Notes under the pieces: model-generated
The model's database searches: none
The model's input: only the letters and a program-made list of their open reading frames with translations
What the model was told of the DNA's origin: nothing
Program-made: the position numbers and the translations under genes
In this document: piece by piece, positions 25,233-34,068 of the stretch
Layout: every line of letters begins with the position of its first letter
Numbering within the stretch: position 1 is the stretch's first letter
Assembly (NCBI GenBank): GCA_045807125.1
Contig: JBJMHZ010000043.1
Location: 1 to 64,000 of the forward strand
DNA from: JBJMHZ01 sp045807125
Lineage (GTDB): Bacteria > Actinomycetota > Actinomycetes > JAWWOL01
DNA: 64,000 nucleotides
Direction of reading: 5' to 3'

Positions 25233-26306
25233 GTGGCCGAGACGACCGCCGGCGGGCGGGAAGGCCCGTGGCCGCCGGTGTCGGTGATCATGTGCGTGCG
25301 CAACGAGCGCCGGCACCTGGCCGCGTCCGTCGCCGCGATCCTGGGGCAGGACTACCCGGCTCCTCTCGAGGTGGTCATCGCGGTCGGGCCGTCGAGCGAC
25401 CGCACCGGCGACATCGCGGCCGAGCTGGCGCGCGCCGACTCCCGGGTGCGGGTGGTGGCCAGCCCGACCGGTCGCACTCCCAACGGGCTCAACCTCGCGC
25501 TGTCCGCCACCAGGCACGGGACCGTCGCGCGCGTCGACGGTCACGCGATGCTGCCCCCGGGATACCTGAAGCGAGCGGTGCAGGTGCTGCTGGAGACCGG
25601 CGCCGGCAACGTCGGCGGGGTCATGGCCGCCGAGGGCGAGACGCCGTTCGAGCAGGCCGTCGCGCGCGCGATGACGTCATGGCTCGGCGTGGGCGGTGCG
25701 CGGTTCCACACCGGCGGGCAGGCCGGGCCGGTCGACACCGTCTACCTCGGCGTCTTCCCCCGCGAGCTGCTGACCCGGCTCGGGGGCTACGACGAGCGGT
25801 TCACCCGCGCCCAGGACTACGAGCTCAACGTCCGGCTGCGCGAGCTGGGCGCGACGGTGTGGTTCGATCCGGAGCTGCGCGTGACGTACCGGCCGCGCCC
25901 CACCGTGCGGGCCCTCGCCGACCAGTACTTCAACTACGGGCGCTGGCGCTGGATGGTGACGAGGCAGCACCCCCGCTCGGTGCGCGGCAGGTACCTCGCC
26001 CCGCCCGCGGCGCTGCTCGCCTGCATCGCGGGCGCAGTGGTCGCGGCGGTGGGCCATCCGGTCGGCCTCGTCGTGCCGGCTGCGTACGTCGCCGGCGTCG
26101 CCGCCGGCTCGATCGGCATCGGCCGCGACCTCCCCGGCCCTGCGCTCGTCCGGCTGGCGCCGGTGCTCGTGACGATGCACATGTCGTGGGCGGCCGGCTT
26201 CCTGTCATCGGCGCTGCGCGGCATGTCGCTGCCGCCGGCCCGCCCGCCCCAGCCGGCGAGCGGGGCGAGCGGGGCGCCGGATCAGTCGTCGGTGGCTTCC
26301 TCGTAG
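25233..26306 (+). CDS. Glycosyltransferase family 2, ExoA-like membrane protein
   Basis: The 357-residue product has a GT2 domain: VSVIMCVRNERRHLAASVAAIL, VVIAVGPSSDRTGDIAAE, RVDGHAMLPPGY, QDYELNVRLRELGA and a Q..RW-like RWRWMV. Two or three C-terminal membrane helices follow (about 245-325). It resembles ExoA/succinoglycan-type transferases acting on lipid-linked glycans. GTG 25233 is preferred because GAGAGG is 8 nt upstream; GTG 25224 sits too close to it. The 3' end overlaps the convergent ABC gene by 25 bp. Confidence 0.88.
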   Translation: MAETTAGGREGPWPPVSVIMCVRNERRHLAASVAAILGQDYPAPLEVVIAVGPSSDRTGDIAAELARADSRVRVVASPTGRTPNGLNLALSATRHGTVARVDGHAMLPPGYLKRAVQVLLETGAGNVGGVMAAEGETPFEQAVARAMTSWLGVGGARFHTGGQAGPVDTVYLGVFPRELLTRLGGYDERFTRAQDYELNVRLRELGATVWFDPELRVTYRPRPTVRALADQYFNYGRWRWMVTRQHPRSVRGRYLAPPAALLACIAGAVVAAVGHPVGLVVPAAYVAGVAAGSIGIGRDLPGPALVRLAPVLVTMHMSWAAGFLSSALRGMSLPPARPPQPASGASGAPDQSSVASS

Positions 26307-27166
26307 GCTCCGACGACCTCGTCGACCGGTCCGTCCATGACGAGCTCGCCGTCCTCGAGCCAGAGCGCCCGGTTGCACATCTTGAGGATGTCAGCGTTGG
26401 AGTGGCTGACGATGAAGACCGTGCCGGCCTCCTTGCGCAGCTGCTCGATGCGCAGCTCCGACCGCCGCTTGAACTGCCGGTCGCCGGTCGCCAGTGCCTC
26501 GTCGATGAGCAGCACGTCGGGCACCGCCGACTGCGCGATCGCGAACCGCAGCCGGGCTGACATGCCGGACGAGTACGCCTTCATCGGCAGGTTGATGCGG
26601 TCGGGGCGGATGCCGGAGAACTTCACGACCGTGTCGTAGCGGCGGCGCATCTCCTCGGGGCTCATGCCGAGGGCGAGGCAGCCGAGCTCGACGTTGTGCG
26701 CGCCCGACAGCGCGGGCACGAGCGCGGCGTTGACGCCGAGCAGCGAGGGCTGCCCCTTGGCGTAGACCGCGCCCCGCGCGATCGGCATGAGGCCGGCGAT
26801 GGCCCGCAGCAGCGTGCTCTTGCCCGAGCCGTTGCGGCCGATGACGCCGATCGCCTCGCCCCGGTAGGTGGTGAAGCTCACGCCGCGGACGGCGTGGATG
26901 ATCTGCACGCGCCGGCGGGCGAGCAGCCGCTTCAGCCGGCGGTGCTGCTGCCCGTACCGGACCCGCCGGTCGCTGTCGGCTGCGAGAACGACGCGGTAGT
27001 CGACGTGGAGGTCGTCGACGATGACGGTCGGCTGCGACCGGTCGATGTCGAAGGCAGCTCCGCCGGCCGTGCGGGGGGCGATCGCCTCGCCGGCCGCACC
27101 CGTGCTTCCGGAGCCTTCGGAGCTTCCCGCGCTTCCGGTGCTCCCCTGCTCGCGCATCTCAGTCAC
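26282..27166 (-). CDS. Polysaccharide/teichoic-acid ABC exporter, ATP-binding subunit (TagH/Wzt type)
   Basis: The 294-residue product has a disordered Ser/Gly-rich leader (1-45), then an ABC domain with Walker A GVIGRNGSGKSTLLRAIAGL (about 107-126), signature AYSSGMSARLRFAI and Walker B VLLIDEALATGD. YSSGM in place of LSGGQ is characteristic of TagH/Wzt/RfbE exporters. It energises export of undecaprenyl-linked polymer with the adjacent permease, whose stop it overlaps by 8 bp. Confidence 0.93.
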   Translation of the reverse strand: MTEMREQGSTGSAGSSEGSGSTGAAGEAIAPRTAGGAAFDIDRSQPTVIVDDLHVDYRVVLAADSDRRVRYGQQHRRLKRLLARRRVQIIHAVRGVSFTTYRGEAIGVIGRNGSGKSTLLRAIAGLMPIARGAVYAKGQPSLLGVNAALVPALSGAHNVELGCLALGMSPEEMRRRYDTVVKFSGIRPDRINLPMKAYSSGMSARLRFAIAQSAVPDVLLIDEALATGDRQFKRRSELRIEQLRKEAGTVFIVSHSNADILKMCNRALWLEDGELVMDGPVDEVVGAYEEATDD

Positions 27167-28058
27167 GGCCGTAGGTCTCCTCGGCGTGCCAGAAGAACAG
27201 GAAGCCGAGCAGGCACAGGCCGATCGCCCAGCCGGTGCCGAGCAGCCACCAGTGGAGGGAGGCGAACCGGCCGTCGATGACCGCGTCGCGGGCGATCGTG
27301 ATGTAGACGTGCGGCGGGTTGAGCTGGAGCAGGTGCAGGATCGCCGGGTGGTGGCGGATCGTCGCTGTGCGGTTGAGCTCGTAGAAGACGCCCGACAGGT
27401 AGAACCAGATGCGGGTGAGGAACGGCAGGAACTGCGCGAAGTCGAGCAGATGCACGGTGATCCGCGAGACGACGAAGACCGCGCCGACGTTGAAGAGCGT
27501 CTGGAGCACCAGCATCGGCACGAGCGCCAACCAGGCGATGCTCGGCGGATGGGCAGCGAGGCCGATGAAGCAGAGCGCGATGTAGGCCGGGACCGTGGCG
27601 AGGGCGTCGACCACCACGGCGGACATCGGCAGGACGGCGCGCGGGAACGGCAGGGCGCGGATCAGGTTGAGGTTGCTCGTGACCGAGCGGGCGCCGCCGG
27701 TGATGCACTGCGAGGTGTAGTTGAAGACGAAGACGCCGGCCGTGATGAAGACGATCTTCTGCCCGAGGCCGCCGGCGGACGGCGCGACGCCCAGGATGAT
27801 GCCGAAGATCAGCGTGTAGACGCCGGCCTGGAGCAGCGGGCGCAGCAGGTTCCAGCCGGCCCCGAGCAGCTCGTCGGTGTTGCTCGCCCGGTAGCGCAGG
27901 TAAGACAGCTTGCGCAGGAAGTAGCGGCTCGCCCAGACCCGCTCCAGGTAGGCGCGCAGCGCCGGGCGGCGCCCCACCGGCTGGAGGCCGACGGCCGCGG
28001 CGGTCGCCGCCGCACCGCTCGCGCGGGGCGGTTCGGTGGTGGCTTGCAGGTCGACCAT
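27159..28058 (-). CDS. Polysaccharide/teichoic-acid ABC exporter permease (TagG/Wzm type)
   Basis: The 299-residue product has six membrane helices of the ABC-2 polysaccharide exporter family, with NTDELLGAGWNLLRPLLQAG before helix 1, TSQCITGGARSVTSNLNLIRALPFPRA split in a cytoplasmic loop, and FYLSGVFYEL late. ATG 28058 is the best start; an upstream in-frame ATG at 28172 would add 38 basic residues not expected in the family. It moves a lipid-linked glycan across the inner membrane with the TagH-like subunit. Confidence 0.9.
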   Translation of the reverse strand: MVDLQATTEPPRASGAAATAAAVGLQPVGRRPALRAYLERVWASRYFLRKLSYLRYRASNTDELLGAGWNLLRPLLQAGVYTLIFGIILGVAPSAGGLGQKIVFITAGVFVFNYTSQCITGGARSVTSNLNLIRALPFPRAVLPMSAVVVDALATVPAYIALCFIGLAAHPPSIAWLALVPMLVLQTLFNVGAVFVVSRITVHLLDFAQFLPFLTRIWFYLSGVFYELNRTATIRHHPAILHLLQLNPPHVYITIARDAVIDGRFASLHWWLLGTGWAIGLCLLGFLFFWHAEETYGRD

Positions 28059-28230
28059 CAGGTACCGGCGCTCAGCCGGCCGGCCGCGGGCCTCGCGGGA
28101 GCGCGGCCGGCGCCCTGCATGGACCGCACGGGCACCGCAATCTCCCCTCGTCCAGCGCATCTCATCGTACACATCACCTATCCGCCGGCTGCTGCTGCGG
28201 CGAGCCGTCGCTGACCGGGCGGTACGGCGC

Positions 28231-29358
28231 TCAGTACGAGTGCCGCCTGGACATGATGGCCCGCACCTGGCGCTCGCTGAACGGGGCGTCCAGCCACTCG
28301 AACAGCCCGCGCAGGCTCGTCGGGTCGGCGACGTAGTCGTCGTAGTGGACGTGGTAGGCGGCGTCGCCGAGGAAGGCGGCTGCCTTGCGGACCTTCTCGT
28401 CGAGGCGGGTCACCTCGGCCAGCGCATTGGGTCGGTTGGCCCACCATTTGCTGGCGACCACGCCGGCCACGTCCCTGGTGTTGACCACGAAGCGGGCACC
28501 GGGGAACACCGCGCGCAGGAAGGTCAGGTAGTCGTGCAGATCGGGCACGTCCCAGTGGATCTCCTTGAAGCCCACCATGCGAGCGGCCGACGTCGGCCTG
28601 ATGACCGTGTCGAGCACCAGCTGGCGCAGCTGCCGCAGCGCGAGGTCCTCGGGGTAGCCGTCGATGCCGTACCAGGGGTGGGTCGGGTTGAGCGGCACCT
28701 TGCGCGCGAGCCGGTCGCGCTGGACGAGCGCGCCCTTGTGGAACCGGTAGAGCTGGTAGACGATGCCGCCGTTCTCGCCCCGCACGAGGTAGCCGGGGAT
28801 GTGCGTGAGGATCCCCTGGAGCAGGGTCGAGCCGGTGCGGCCGTACGTGACGATGAAGACGTAGCCGAGTCCGGGCTGGTCGCGCTCGGGGCGCCCGAAG
28901 CCCAGCGCGCGCAGCCGGTGCAGCTCGGTGACCATCGACTCGAGGCGCTCGTTGGCGTCGCGCAGGCTGAGCCGCATGACGTCGCGCTGCAGTCGCTGCT
29001 CGGCGGCCCGCCGGCCGTACGGGCTGGCCTTGATGGCGCGCTTGACCAGCTGGCGCACCGACCCCGCCGGGCTGGCGGCCGGCTCGGGGGCGGTGTCGGT
29101 CTCCGGCTCCTCGGTGGCGTCCTGCGCGGGCGAGTCCTGCTCCTGCTCCTCCCCGGCGGCCTGCTCGGCGGCCACCCGCTCGGCGACGCTCGCCTGGGCG
29201 GCTGCGTCGGCCTGATCGGCGTCGACCTGGTCGACCCCGTCGACCCCGTCGGCCACCTCGACGCCGCTCGCCCCGCCCGCCCCGTCGTTCACCGGGCGCA
29301 GGCTCGGATCGGTCGACTCGTCGGGTTGCAGGGGCTCGTGCGGCGGCGGCGTGGTCAC
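28231..29358 (-). CDS. Sulfotransferase family protein
   Basis: The 375-residue product begins with a long acidic, low-complexity leader (about 1-95, rich in D/E/A/Q). The sulfotransferase domain follows, with the 5'-phosphosulfate loop TYGRTGSTLLQGILTH (about 155-170) and a 3'-phosphate-binding region FVVNTRDVAGVVASKWW. Sulfotransferases move sulfate from PAPS to hydroxyl groups; a surface glycan is a reasonable acceptor here. GTG 29358 is chosen because GGGAG lies 4 nt upstream; ATG 29409 is possible. It is divergent from the phosphotransferase gene, with 175 bp between. Confidence 0.8.
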   Translation of the reverse strand: MTTPPPHEPLQPDESTDPSLRPVNDGAGGASGVEVADGVDGVDQVDADQADAAAQASVAERVAAEQAAGEEQEQDSPAQDATEEPETDTAPEPAASPAGSVRQLVKRAIKASPYGRRAAEQRLQRDVMRLSLRDANERLESMVTELHRLRALGFGRPERDQPGLGYVFIVTYGRTGSTLLQGILTHIPGYLVRGENGGIVYQLYRFHKGALVQRDRLARKVPLNPTHPWYGIDGYPEDLALRQLRQLVLDTVIRPTSAARMVGFKEIHWDVPDLHDYLTFLRAVFPGARFVVNTRDVAGVVASKWWANRPNALAEVTRLDEKVRKAAAFLGDAAYHVHYDDYVADPTSLRGLFEWLDAPFSERQVRAIMSRRHSY

Positions 29359-29533
29359 ATCGCTCCCGGCGGGGGGTCGGGTCGGGCCACGGCGGGGGCT
29401 GCGCCGCATCGCCCTGGGCCTACGTCGAGTGCATGGTAGCCGTCGGGCCCCCGGCGCGCGCATCCCGCGCGGCGGCGCACGACGGCGGCATACTGGTGCC
29501 GCCCAGCGCGCCTTCCCGGCGCGACGGCGCACG

Positions 29534-30949
29534 ATGACCGGGAGAGGCCCGCTGACGACCGCGCTGGTGATCACGCACGGGCTCGCCCTGTCGGCGGACG
29601 ACGCGACGCCCGTCACCGTGCCGCACCTCGTCACTGCCCTGCGCGACGGCGGTTGCTCGGCGGTGACGGTCCTCGACGACGTGCCGGGCGCCAGGGCCGC
29701 GCTCGACCGGGTGGCCGCCGCAGCGGCCGGTGGCGCCGTCCTCCTCGTGCGCGGCGATGTCGTCCTCACCGGGAGCGCGGTGCTGACCCTGGTGACCGAG
29801 CCGCGCGGCTCGGCGGCGACGCTCGTCACGTCGAGCGGCCCCGGGTGGCGGGTACGGGTGGAGCGCGGGTCGGTCGCCAGCGCCGGCTCGCCGCTGCACT
29901 CGGTGACCGCGGCGACCGGCGTGGCGCCCGGTGCGCTCCTGGTGCGCGACCCAGCCGCCCTCGCCGGTGCCGTCGAGGCGCTGCGCCGCCTTCCCGAGCT
30001 GCCCGACGCGCTCCCGCCGCCCGACCTGGTCGCCGTCCTCACGGTCGCGCTCGTCCGCGGCGGTGCCCCGGTCGCGGCGGTGGCCGCGGACGGCTACCGG
30101 GTCCGCCTGGCCGGCTCGGCCTCCGACGCGGCCGGCGCCCTGGCCGACGCGGCCGCGGTGGACGAGCGGGCCGTCCGGCTCGCTGCGGCGGTCAAGGCCG
30201 AGGACAGCCCGTACGCCACCTATCTGGTGAGCTCCTGGTCGCGCTACCTCGCGCGCTGGGCGGCCGAGCGCGGCATCGCTCCCAACGCGGTCACCGTGGG
30301 GTCGCTGCTGCTCGGGATCGCCGCGGCCGCCGCGTTCGCGGCCGGGAGCCGCTGGTGGCTGGTGACCGGTGCGCTGCTGCTGCAGGCGTCGTTCGTGCTC
30401 GACTGCGTCGACGGAGAGGTCGCCCGCTATGCCCGCCGCTTCTCGCCGCTGGGTGGCTGGCTCGACGCGTCGTCGGACCGGGTGAAGGAGTACGCGGTCT
30501 ATGCCGGCCTGGCCGTCGGTGCGATCCGCACCGGCGACGACGTGTGGGTGCTGGCCGGGGCCGCGCTCGGGCTGCAGGTGTTCCGGCACGCGGTCGACTT
30601 CGGCTTCGCGGCGCGGCAGGAGGAACGGGCACCGGTCACCGTCGTCCCGCTCGGTCAGCAGGGCGACGCCCTCGCGGCGCGGGCGGAGCCCGGCCAGGGC
30701 CGCCCGGCGGGCGCTGCCGGGCTGGGCGAGGGCGCCGTCCGGCTCTCGGCCCGCACCAGCGCGAGCCGCGCGCTGCGCTCCGCGAAGCGGATGGTGATCC
30801 TGCCGATCGCCGAGCGCTGGGCGCTCATCTCGCTCTGCGCGGCGGTCGCCGGGGCGCGGGTGGCCTTCCTCGCGCTGCTGGCGTGGGGCGGCCTGGCGGC
30901 GGCCTACACGCTGTCCGGCCGGGTGCTGCGGTCGGTGGCCGATGCCTGA
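29534..30949 (+). CDS. CDP-alcohol phosphotransferase with degenerate N-terminal nucleotidyltransferase-like domain
   Basis: The 471-residue product has an N-terminal alpha/beta region (about 1-225) that follows a nucleotidyltransferase-like pattern (LVITHGLALS, VLLVRGDVVLT) but lacks the pyrophosphorylase G-G-x-R-P-K loop. The C-terminal half (about 235-470) is a CDP-alcohol phosphatidyltransferase: membrane helices and the full motif DCVDGEVAR, then G-GWL-D-ASS-D. Fused cytidylyltransferase/CDP-alcohol transferases are known from inositol-phosphate (IPCT/DIPPS) enzymes. Here the active cytidylyltransferase may be the separate gene at 31549. It overlaps the next gene by 8 bp. Confidence 0.82.
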   Translation: MTGRGPLTTALVITHGLALSADDATPVTVPHLVTALRDGGCSAVTVLDDVPGARAALDRVAAAAAGGAVLLVRGDVVLTGSAVLTLVTEPRGSAATLVTSSGPGWRVRVERGSVASAGSPLHSVTAATGVAPGALLVRDPAALAGAVEALRRLPELPDALPPPDLVAVLTVALVRGGAPVAAVAADGYRVRLAGSASDAAGALADAAAVDERAVRLAAAVKAEDSPYATYLVSSWSRYLARWAAERGIAPNAVTVGSLLLGIAAAAAFAAGSRWWLVTGALLLQASFVLDCVDGEVARYARRFSPLGGWLDASSDRVKEYAVYAGLAVGAIRTGDDVWVLAGAALGLQVFRHAVDFGFAARQEERAPVTVVPLGQQGDALAARAEPGQGRPAGAAGLGEGAVRLSARTSASRALRSAKRMVILPIAERWALISLCAAVAGARVAFLALLAWGGLAAAYTLSGRVLRSVADA

Positions 30950-31535
30950 GCTGGCCGCGTACGACGACGGCGGCGCGCTCGCCGCCGCGCTCCGCCGCGC
31001 CGTCCCTGCGCTGCCGGGTGCGCGCCCCGCGCGGGCGCTGGCCGGCCTGGCCCTGCTGGCGGCCGGCGTCGCCATCGGTCCCGGCGCGCTGGTCGTGGCG
31101 GTGGTGGCGCTCGTGCTGCTCGCGGTGCCGGGGGAGCGCCGCCGCTCGGCGCTGTGGTGGCTGGTGCCCGCGCTGCTGCGGGCCGCCGAGTACGGAATGG
31201 TCGTCGCGGTCGCCGCGCGCGCCGGTCACGACGCGCCTCATGCTGCTCATGCCCTGCCGGCCGCTTACGCGCTGCTCGCGGCGTTGTCGTTCCACCACTA
31301 CGACCTTGTGTACCGTATGCGCTATGCGCGGCTGGCCCCGCCGCGATGGCTCTCCGTCGCGGGCGGCGGGTTCGAGGTGCGGATGCTGGTGATCGCGCTG
31401 GTGGCTCTCGGTGGCGGGCCCGCGCTGGCGCCGGTGCTCGCGGCGCTGGCCGGCGCGCTCGCTGCCCTGTTCGTGGTCGAGAGCGTGGGTGCCTGGTGGC
31501 GATGGCTCGCCGCCGGAGGATCGGCGCTGGGATGA
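30942..31535 (+). CDS. DUF5941 membrane protein
   Basis: The 197-residue product is very hydrophobic, with about five membrane segments (ALAGLALLAAGVAIGPGALV, VVAVVALVLLAVPG, others), and conserved polar spots such as SFHHYDLVYRMRY. This matches DUF5941, which I recall beside CDP-alcohol phosphotransferases in actinobacteria. It may assist membrane-bound transfer; no catalytic residues are recognised. It overlaps the preceding gene by 8 bp and lies 13 bp before the cytidylyltransferase gene. Confidence 0.75.
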   Translation: MPELAAYDDGGALAAALRRAVPALPGARPARALAGLALLAAGVAIGPGALVVAVVALVLLAVPGERRRSALWWLVPALLRAAEYGMVVAVAARAGHDAPHAAHALPAAYALLAALSFHHYDLVYRMRYARLAPPRWLSVAGGGFEVRMLVIALVALGGGPALAPVLAALAGALAALFVVESVGAWWRWLAAGGSALG

Positions 31536-31548
31536 CGGGAGTCGGCTC

Positions 31549-32280
31549 GTGATCGGGATGGTGCTCGCGGCCGGTGCCGGGCGGCGGCTGCGCCCGTACA
31601 CCGACACGGTGCCGAAGGCGCTGACCCCCGTGGACGGCGAGGTCACGATCCTCGACATCGCCCTCGCCAACCTCGCCCGGGTCGACCTGCGCGACGTCGC
31701 CATCGTGGTCGGCTACCGCGCGGAGGCGGTCGCCGAACGGGTCGACGAGCTCGAGCGCCGGCACGCGGTGCGCCTGACGCTGGTGCACAACGACCGGGCA
31801 GAGGAGTGGAACAACTGCTACTCGCTCTGGCTGGCCCGCGAGCTCTTCGCTGAGGGAGTGCTGCTGGTCAACGGCGACACGGTGCACCCGGTGAGCGTCG
31901 AGAGGACGCTGCTCGCCGCTGATGCCGCTCCGGTCGTCCTCGCCGTCGACGACGTGAAGCGGCTCGGCGAGGAGGAGATGAAGGTGACGCTCGACGACGG
32001 CGGTCACCTCGCCCGCATCACCAAGCTGATGCCACCGGCCGATGCGCACGGCGAGTACATCGGTGCGACGCTGATCGACCCGGCGGCCGCGTCGCCGCTC
32101 GCGGCCGCGCTCGAGGAGACGTGGCGGCGCGATCCGCAGCTGTACTACGAGGATGGCTACCAGACGTACGTCGATGCCGGTGGGGTCGTGGCCGTCGCAC
32201 CCATCGGCGACGTGCGGTGGGTCGAGGTGGACGACCACGCCGACCTCGCCCGAGCGCGGGAGATCGCGTGCCACTACTGA
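31549..32280 (+). CDS. LicC/IPCT-like polyol-phosphate cytidylyltransferase
   Basis: The 243-residue product has the sugar-nucleotidyltransferase loop GMVLAAGAGRRLRPYTDTVP (residues 3-22) followed by KAL. The motif EEWNNCYSLWLARE (about 84-97) matches the NN-YS signature of phosphocholine and inositol-phosphate cytidylyltransferases. LLVNGDTVH binds metal. It likely makes a CDP-polyol or CDP-alcohol for the flanking phosphotransferases. GTG 31549 has GGGAG about 9 nt upstream. It overlaps the following dehydrogenase start by 13 bp. The true substrate (glycerol-1-P, inositol-P or another) is not determined by sequence. Confidence 0.82.
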   Translation: MIGMVLAAGAGRRLRPYTDTVPKALTPVDGEVTILDIALANLARVDLRDVAIVVGYRAEAVAERVDELERRHAVRLTLVHNDRAEEWNNCYSLWLARELFAEGVLLVNGDTVHPVSVERTLLAADAAPVVLAVDDVKRLGEEEMKVTLDDGGHLARITKLMPPADAHGEYIGATLIDPAAASPLAAALEETWRRDPQLYYEDGYQTYVDAGGVVAVAPIGDVRWVEVDDHADLARAREIACHY

Positions 32281-33326
32281 CGCGGATGGTCACCAGCCCG
32301 CTGTTCATCGACATCCGGCCGGGCGCGGTCGCGGGGCTGGGCGCGCTGCTCAGCGACCGGCGCATCTCGGCCGACGGCCAGGTCGCGGTGGCGGTGGGGC
32401 CGGGCCAGGGCGGGCGCATCGTCGAGGCGATCCGCCCGTCGCTCGCCAACGCCGACGTCTACCAGGTCACCGACGGCACCGTCGACGCCGCGCTGGAGCT
32501 GCAGGCGCAGCTGCGCACCCGGCCGTACGACGCGGTGGTCGGCATCGGTGGCGGCCGCATTCTCGACGTCACGAAGTACGCGGCCACCCGCATCGCGATG
32601 CCCATGGTCGCGGTCGCCACCAACCTCGCGCACGACGGCATCGCGTCGCCGGTGAGCTCGCTGGTGCACGAGGGCGGCAAGGGCTCGTTCGGCGTGACGG
32701 TGCCGCTCGCGGTGGTCGTCGACCTCGACTTCGTCCGCGAGGCGCCGCCGGAGCTGGTTCGCTCCGGCGTCGGCGACGCGGTGAGCAACCTGACCGCCAT
32801 CGACGACTGGCTGCTCGCGTCGCGCGAGCGTGGCGAGCCGGTCGACGGGCTGGCGGTCGCGTTCGCGCGCACCGCTGCCGAGGCGGTGCTGCACCGCACC
32901 GACACGATCGACTCGGAGGCGTTCCTCACCGTGCTCGCCGAGGCGCTCGTGCTGTCGGGACTTGCGATGTCGGTCGCCGGATCGAGCCGGCCGAGCAGTG
33001 GTGGCGAGCACGAGATCCTGCACGCCATCGACCGGCTGTATCCGGGCACCAGCAACCACGGCGAGCTGGCCGGCACGTGCGCGCTGTTCTCCGCGTTCCT
33101 GCGCGGCGACGAGCGGCTGTTCGAGCAGCTGTCGCGCTGCTTGTCGCGGCACGGGCTCGCGCGGGTGCCGAAGGAGCTCGGGCTCGACGAGGAGCAGTTC
33201 GCCGCTGCGGTCGCGTACGCCCCGCAGACCCGGCCGGAGCGCTACACGATCCTCGAGCACCTCCAGCTCCCGGCGGACGAGATCCGGCGGCGCGTGGGCG
33301 ACTATGTCGCGGCCGTCGATAGCTGA
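32268..33326 (+). CDS. sn-glycerol-1-phosphate dehydrogenase-like enzyme
   Basis: The 352-residue product belongs to the EgsA/AraM branch of iron-containing alcohol dehydrogenases: VVGIGGGRILDVTKYAA (NAD loop, about 88-104) and metal ligands in NLAHDGIASPVSS, GGEHEILHAID and SNHGELAGT. These enzymes reduce dihydroxyacetone phosphate to sn-glycerol-1-phosphate, the archaeal enantiomer; B. subtilis AraM does the same. GTG 32268 is preferred (GGGAG 5 nt upstream), ATG 32286 being the alternative. Its place between a cytidylyltransferase and a CDP-alcohol phosphotransferase suggests it supplies the polyol phosphate. Confidence 0.87.
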   Translation: MPLLTRMVTSPLFIDIRPGAVAGLGALLSDRRISADGQVAVAVGPGQGGRIVEAIRPSLANADVYQVTDGTVDAALELQAQLRTRPYDAVVGIGGGRILDVTKYAATRIAMPMVAVATNLAHDGIASPVSSLVHEGGKGSFGVTVPLAVVVDLDFVREAPPELVRSGVGDAVSNLTAIDDWLLASRERGEPVDGLAVAFARTAAEAVLHRTDTIDSEAFLTVLAEALVLSGLAMSVAGSSRPSSGGEHEILHAIDRLYPGTSNHGELAGTCALFSAFLRGDERLFEQLSRCLSRHGLARVPKELGLDEEQFAAAVAYAPQTRPERYTILEHLQLPADEIRRRVGDYVAAVDS

Positions 33327-34068
33327 GCTGCGGACCGTCGCGCAGCCCGACGCGACGATGATGCGGCGCAACGGCGAGCACTGGGCCGGCCGGCTCTACA
33401 TGCGCCGGGCGTCCGTGCATGTCACCCGCGTGCTCGTCGGTACGCGAGTGACGCCCAACCAGCTGACCGGCCTGATGATCGTGGCGGGGGTGGCCGCCGG
33501 CGCGGCCGTGCTCGTACCGACGGTCGCCGGGCCGCTGCTGGCCGCGCTGCTCGTGCAGGCGTACCTCTTGCTCGACTGCGTCGACGGCGAGGTCGCCCGG
33601 TGGACCGGCCGTACGAGCGTCACCGGCGTCTACCTCGATCGGGTGGGGCACTACCTCGCCGAGGCCGCGCTCCTGGTCGGCGTCGGATTCCGCGCGGCGG
33701 CCCTGGAGCCGAACGGGTGGGCGGTGCTCGGGCTGGTCGCCGCGCTGTGCGCGGTGCTCGTGAAGGCCGAGACCGATCTGGTCGACGTGGCGCGCGCCAA
33801 GAATGGCCTGCCGGCGGTGGCCGACGTCGCCGCGATGCCGCGCAGCGCGCGCGTGGCGTCGATGCGGCGCTTCGCGTCGGCGGTGCGGCTGCACCGGATC
33901 ACCGGTGCGATCGAGGCGTCGCTGCTCGTGCTCGTGGCCGGCGTGGTCGACCAGCTGCGAGGCGGGTTGACCGCGATGCGGGTCGTGGTGGCGCTCCTTG
34001 CCGTCGTTGCTGCCGTCATGGTCGTGCTGCACCTGGCGAGCATCCTGGCGTCCCGGCGGCTGTCGTGA
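33304..34068 (+). CDS. CDP-alcohol phosphatidyltransferase family protein with altered motif
   Basis: The 254-residue membrane protein has about six hydrophobic helices and the family motif DCVDGEVARWTGRTS then GVYLDRVGH. The first three acidic positions of D-xx-DG-xx-AR-x8-G-xxx-D-xxx-D are present, but the last Asp is His. In characterised enzymes that Asp is thought to be the catalytic base. ATG 33304 overlaps the dehydrogenase by 23 bp; the stop overlaps the next GT2 (GTGA). It probably transfers an alcohol phosphate from a CDP-alcohol, or has become regulatory. Confidence 0.82.
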   Translation: MSRPSIAELRTVAQPDATMMRRNGEHWAGRLYMRRASVHVTRVLVGTRVTPNQLTGLMIVAGVAAGAAVLVPTVAGPLLAALLVQAYLLLDCVDGEVARWTGRTSVTGVYLDRVGHYLAEAALLVGVGFRAAALEPNGWAVLGLVAALCAVLVKAETDLVDVARAKNGLPAVADVAAMPRSARVASMRRFASAVRLHRITGAIEASLLVLVAGVVDQLRGGLTAMRVVVALLAVVAAVMVVLHLASILASRRLS

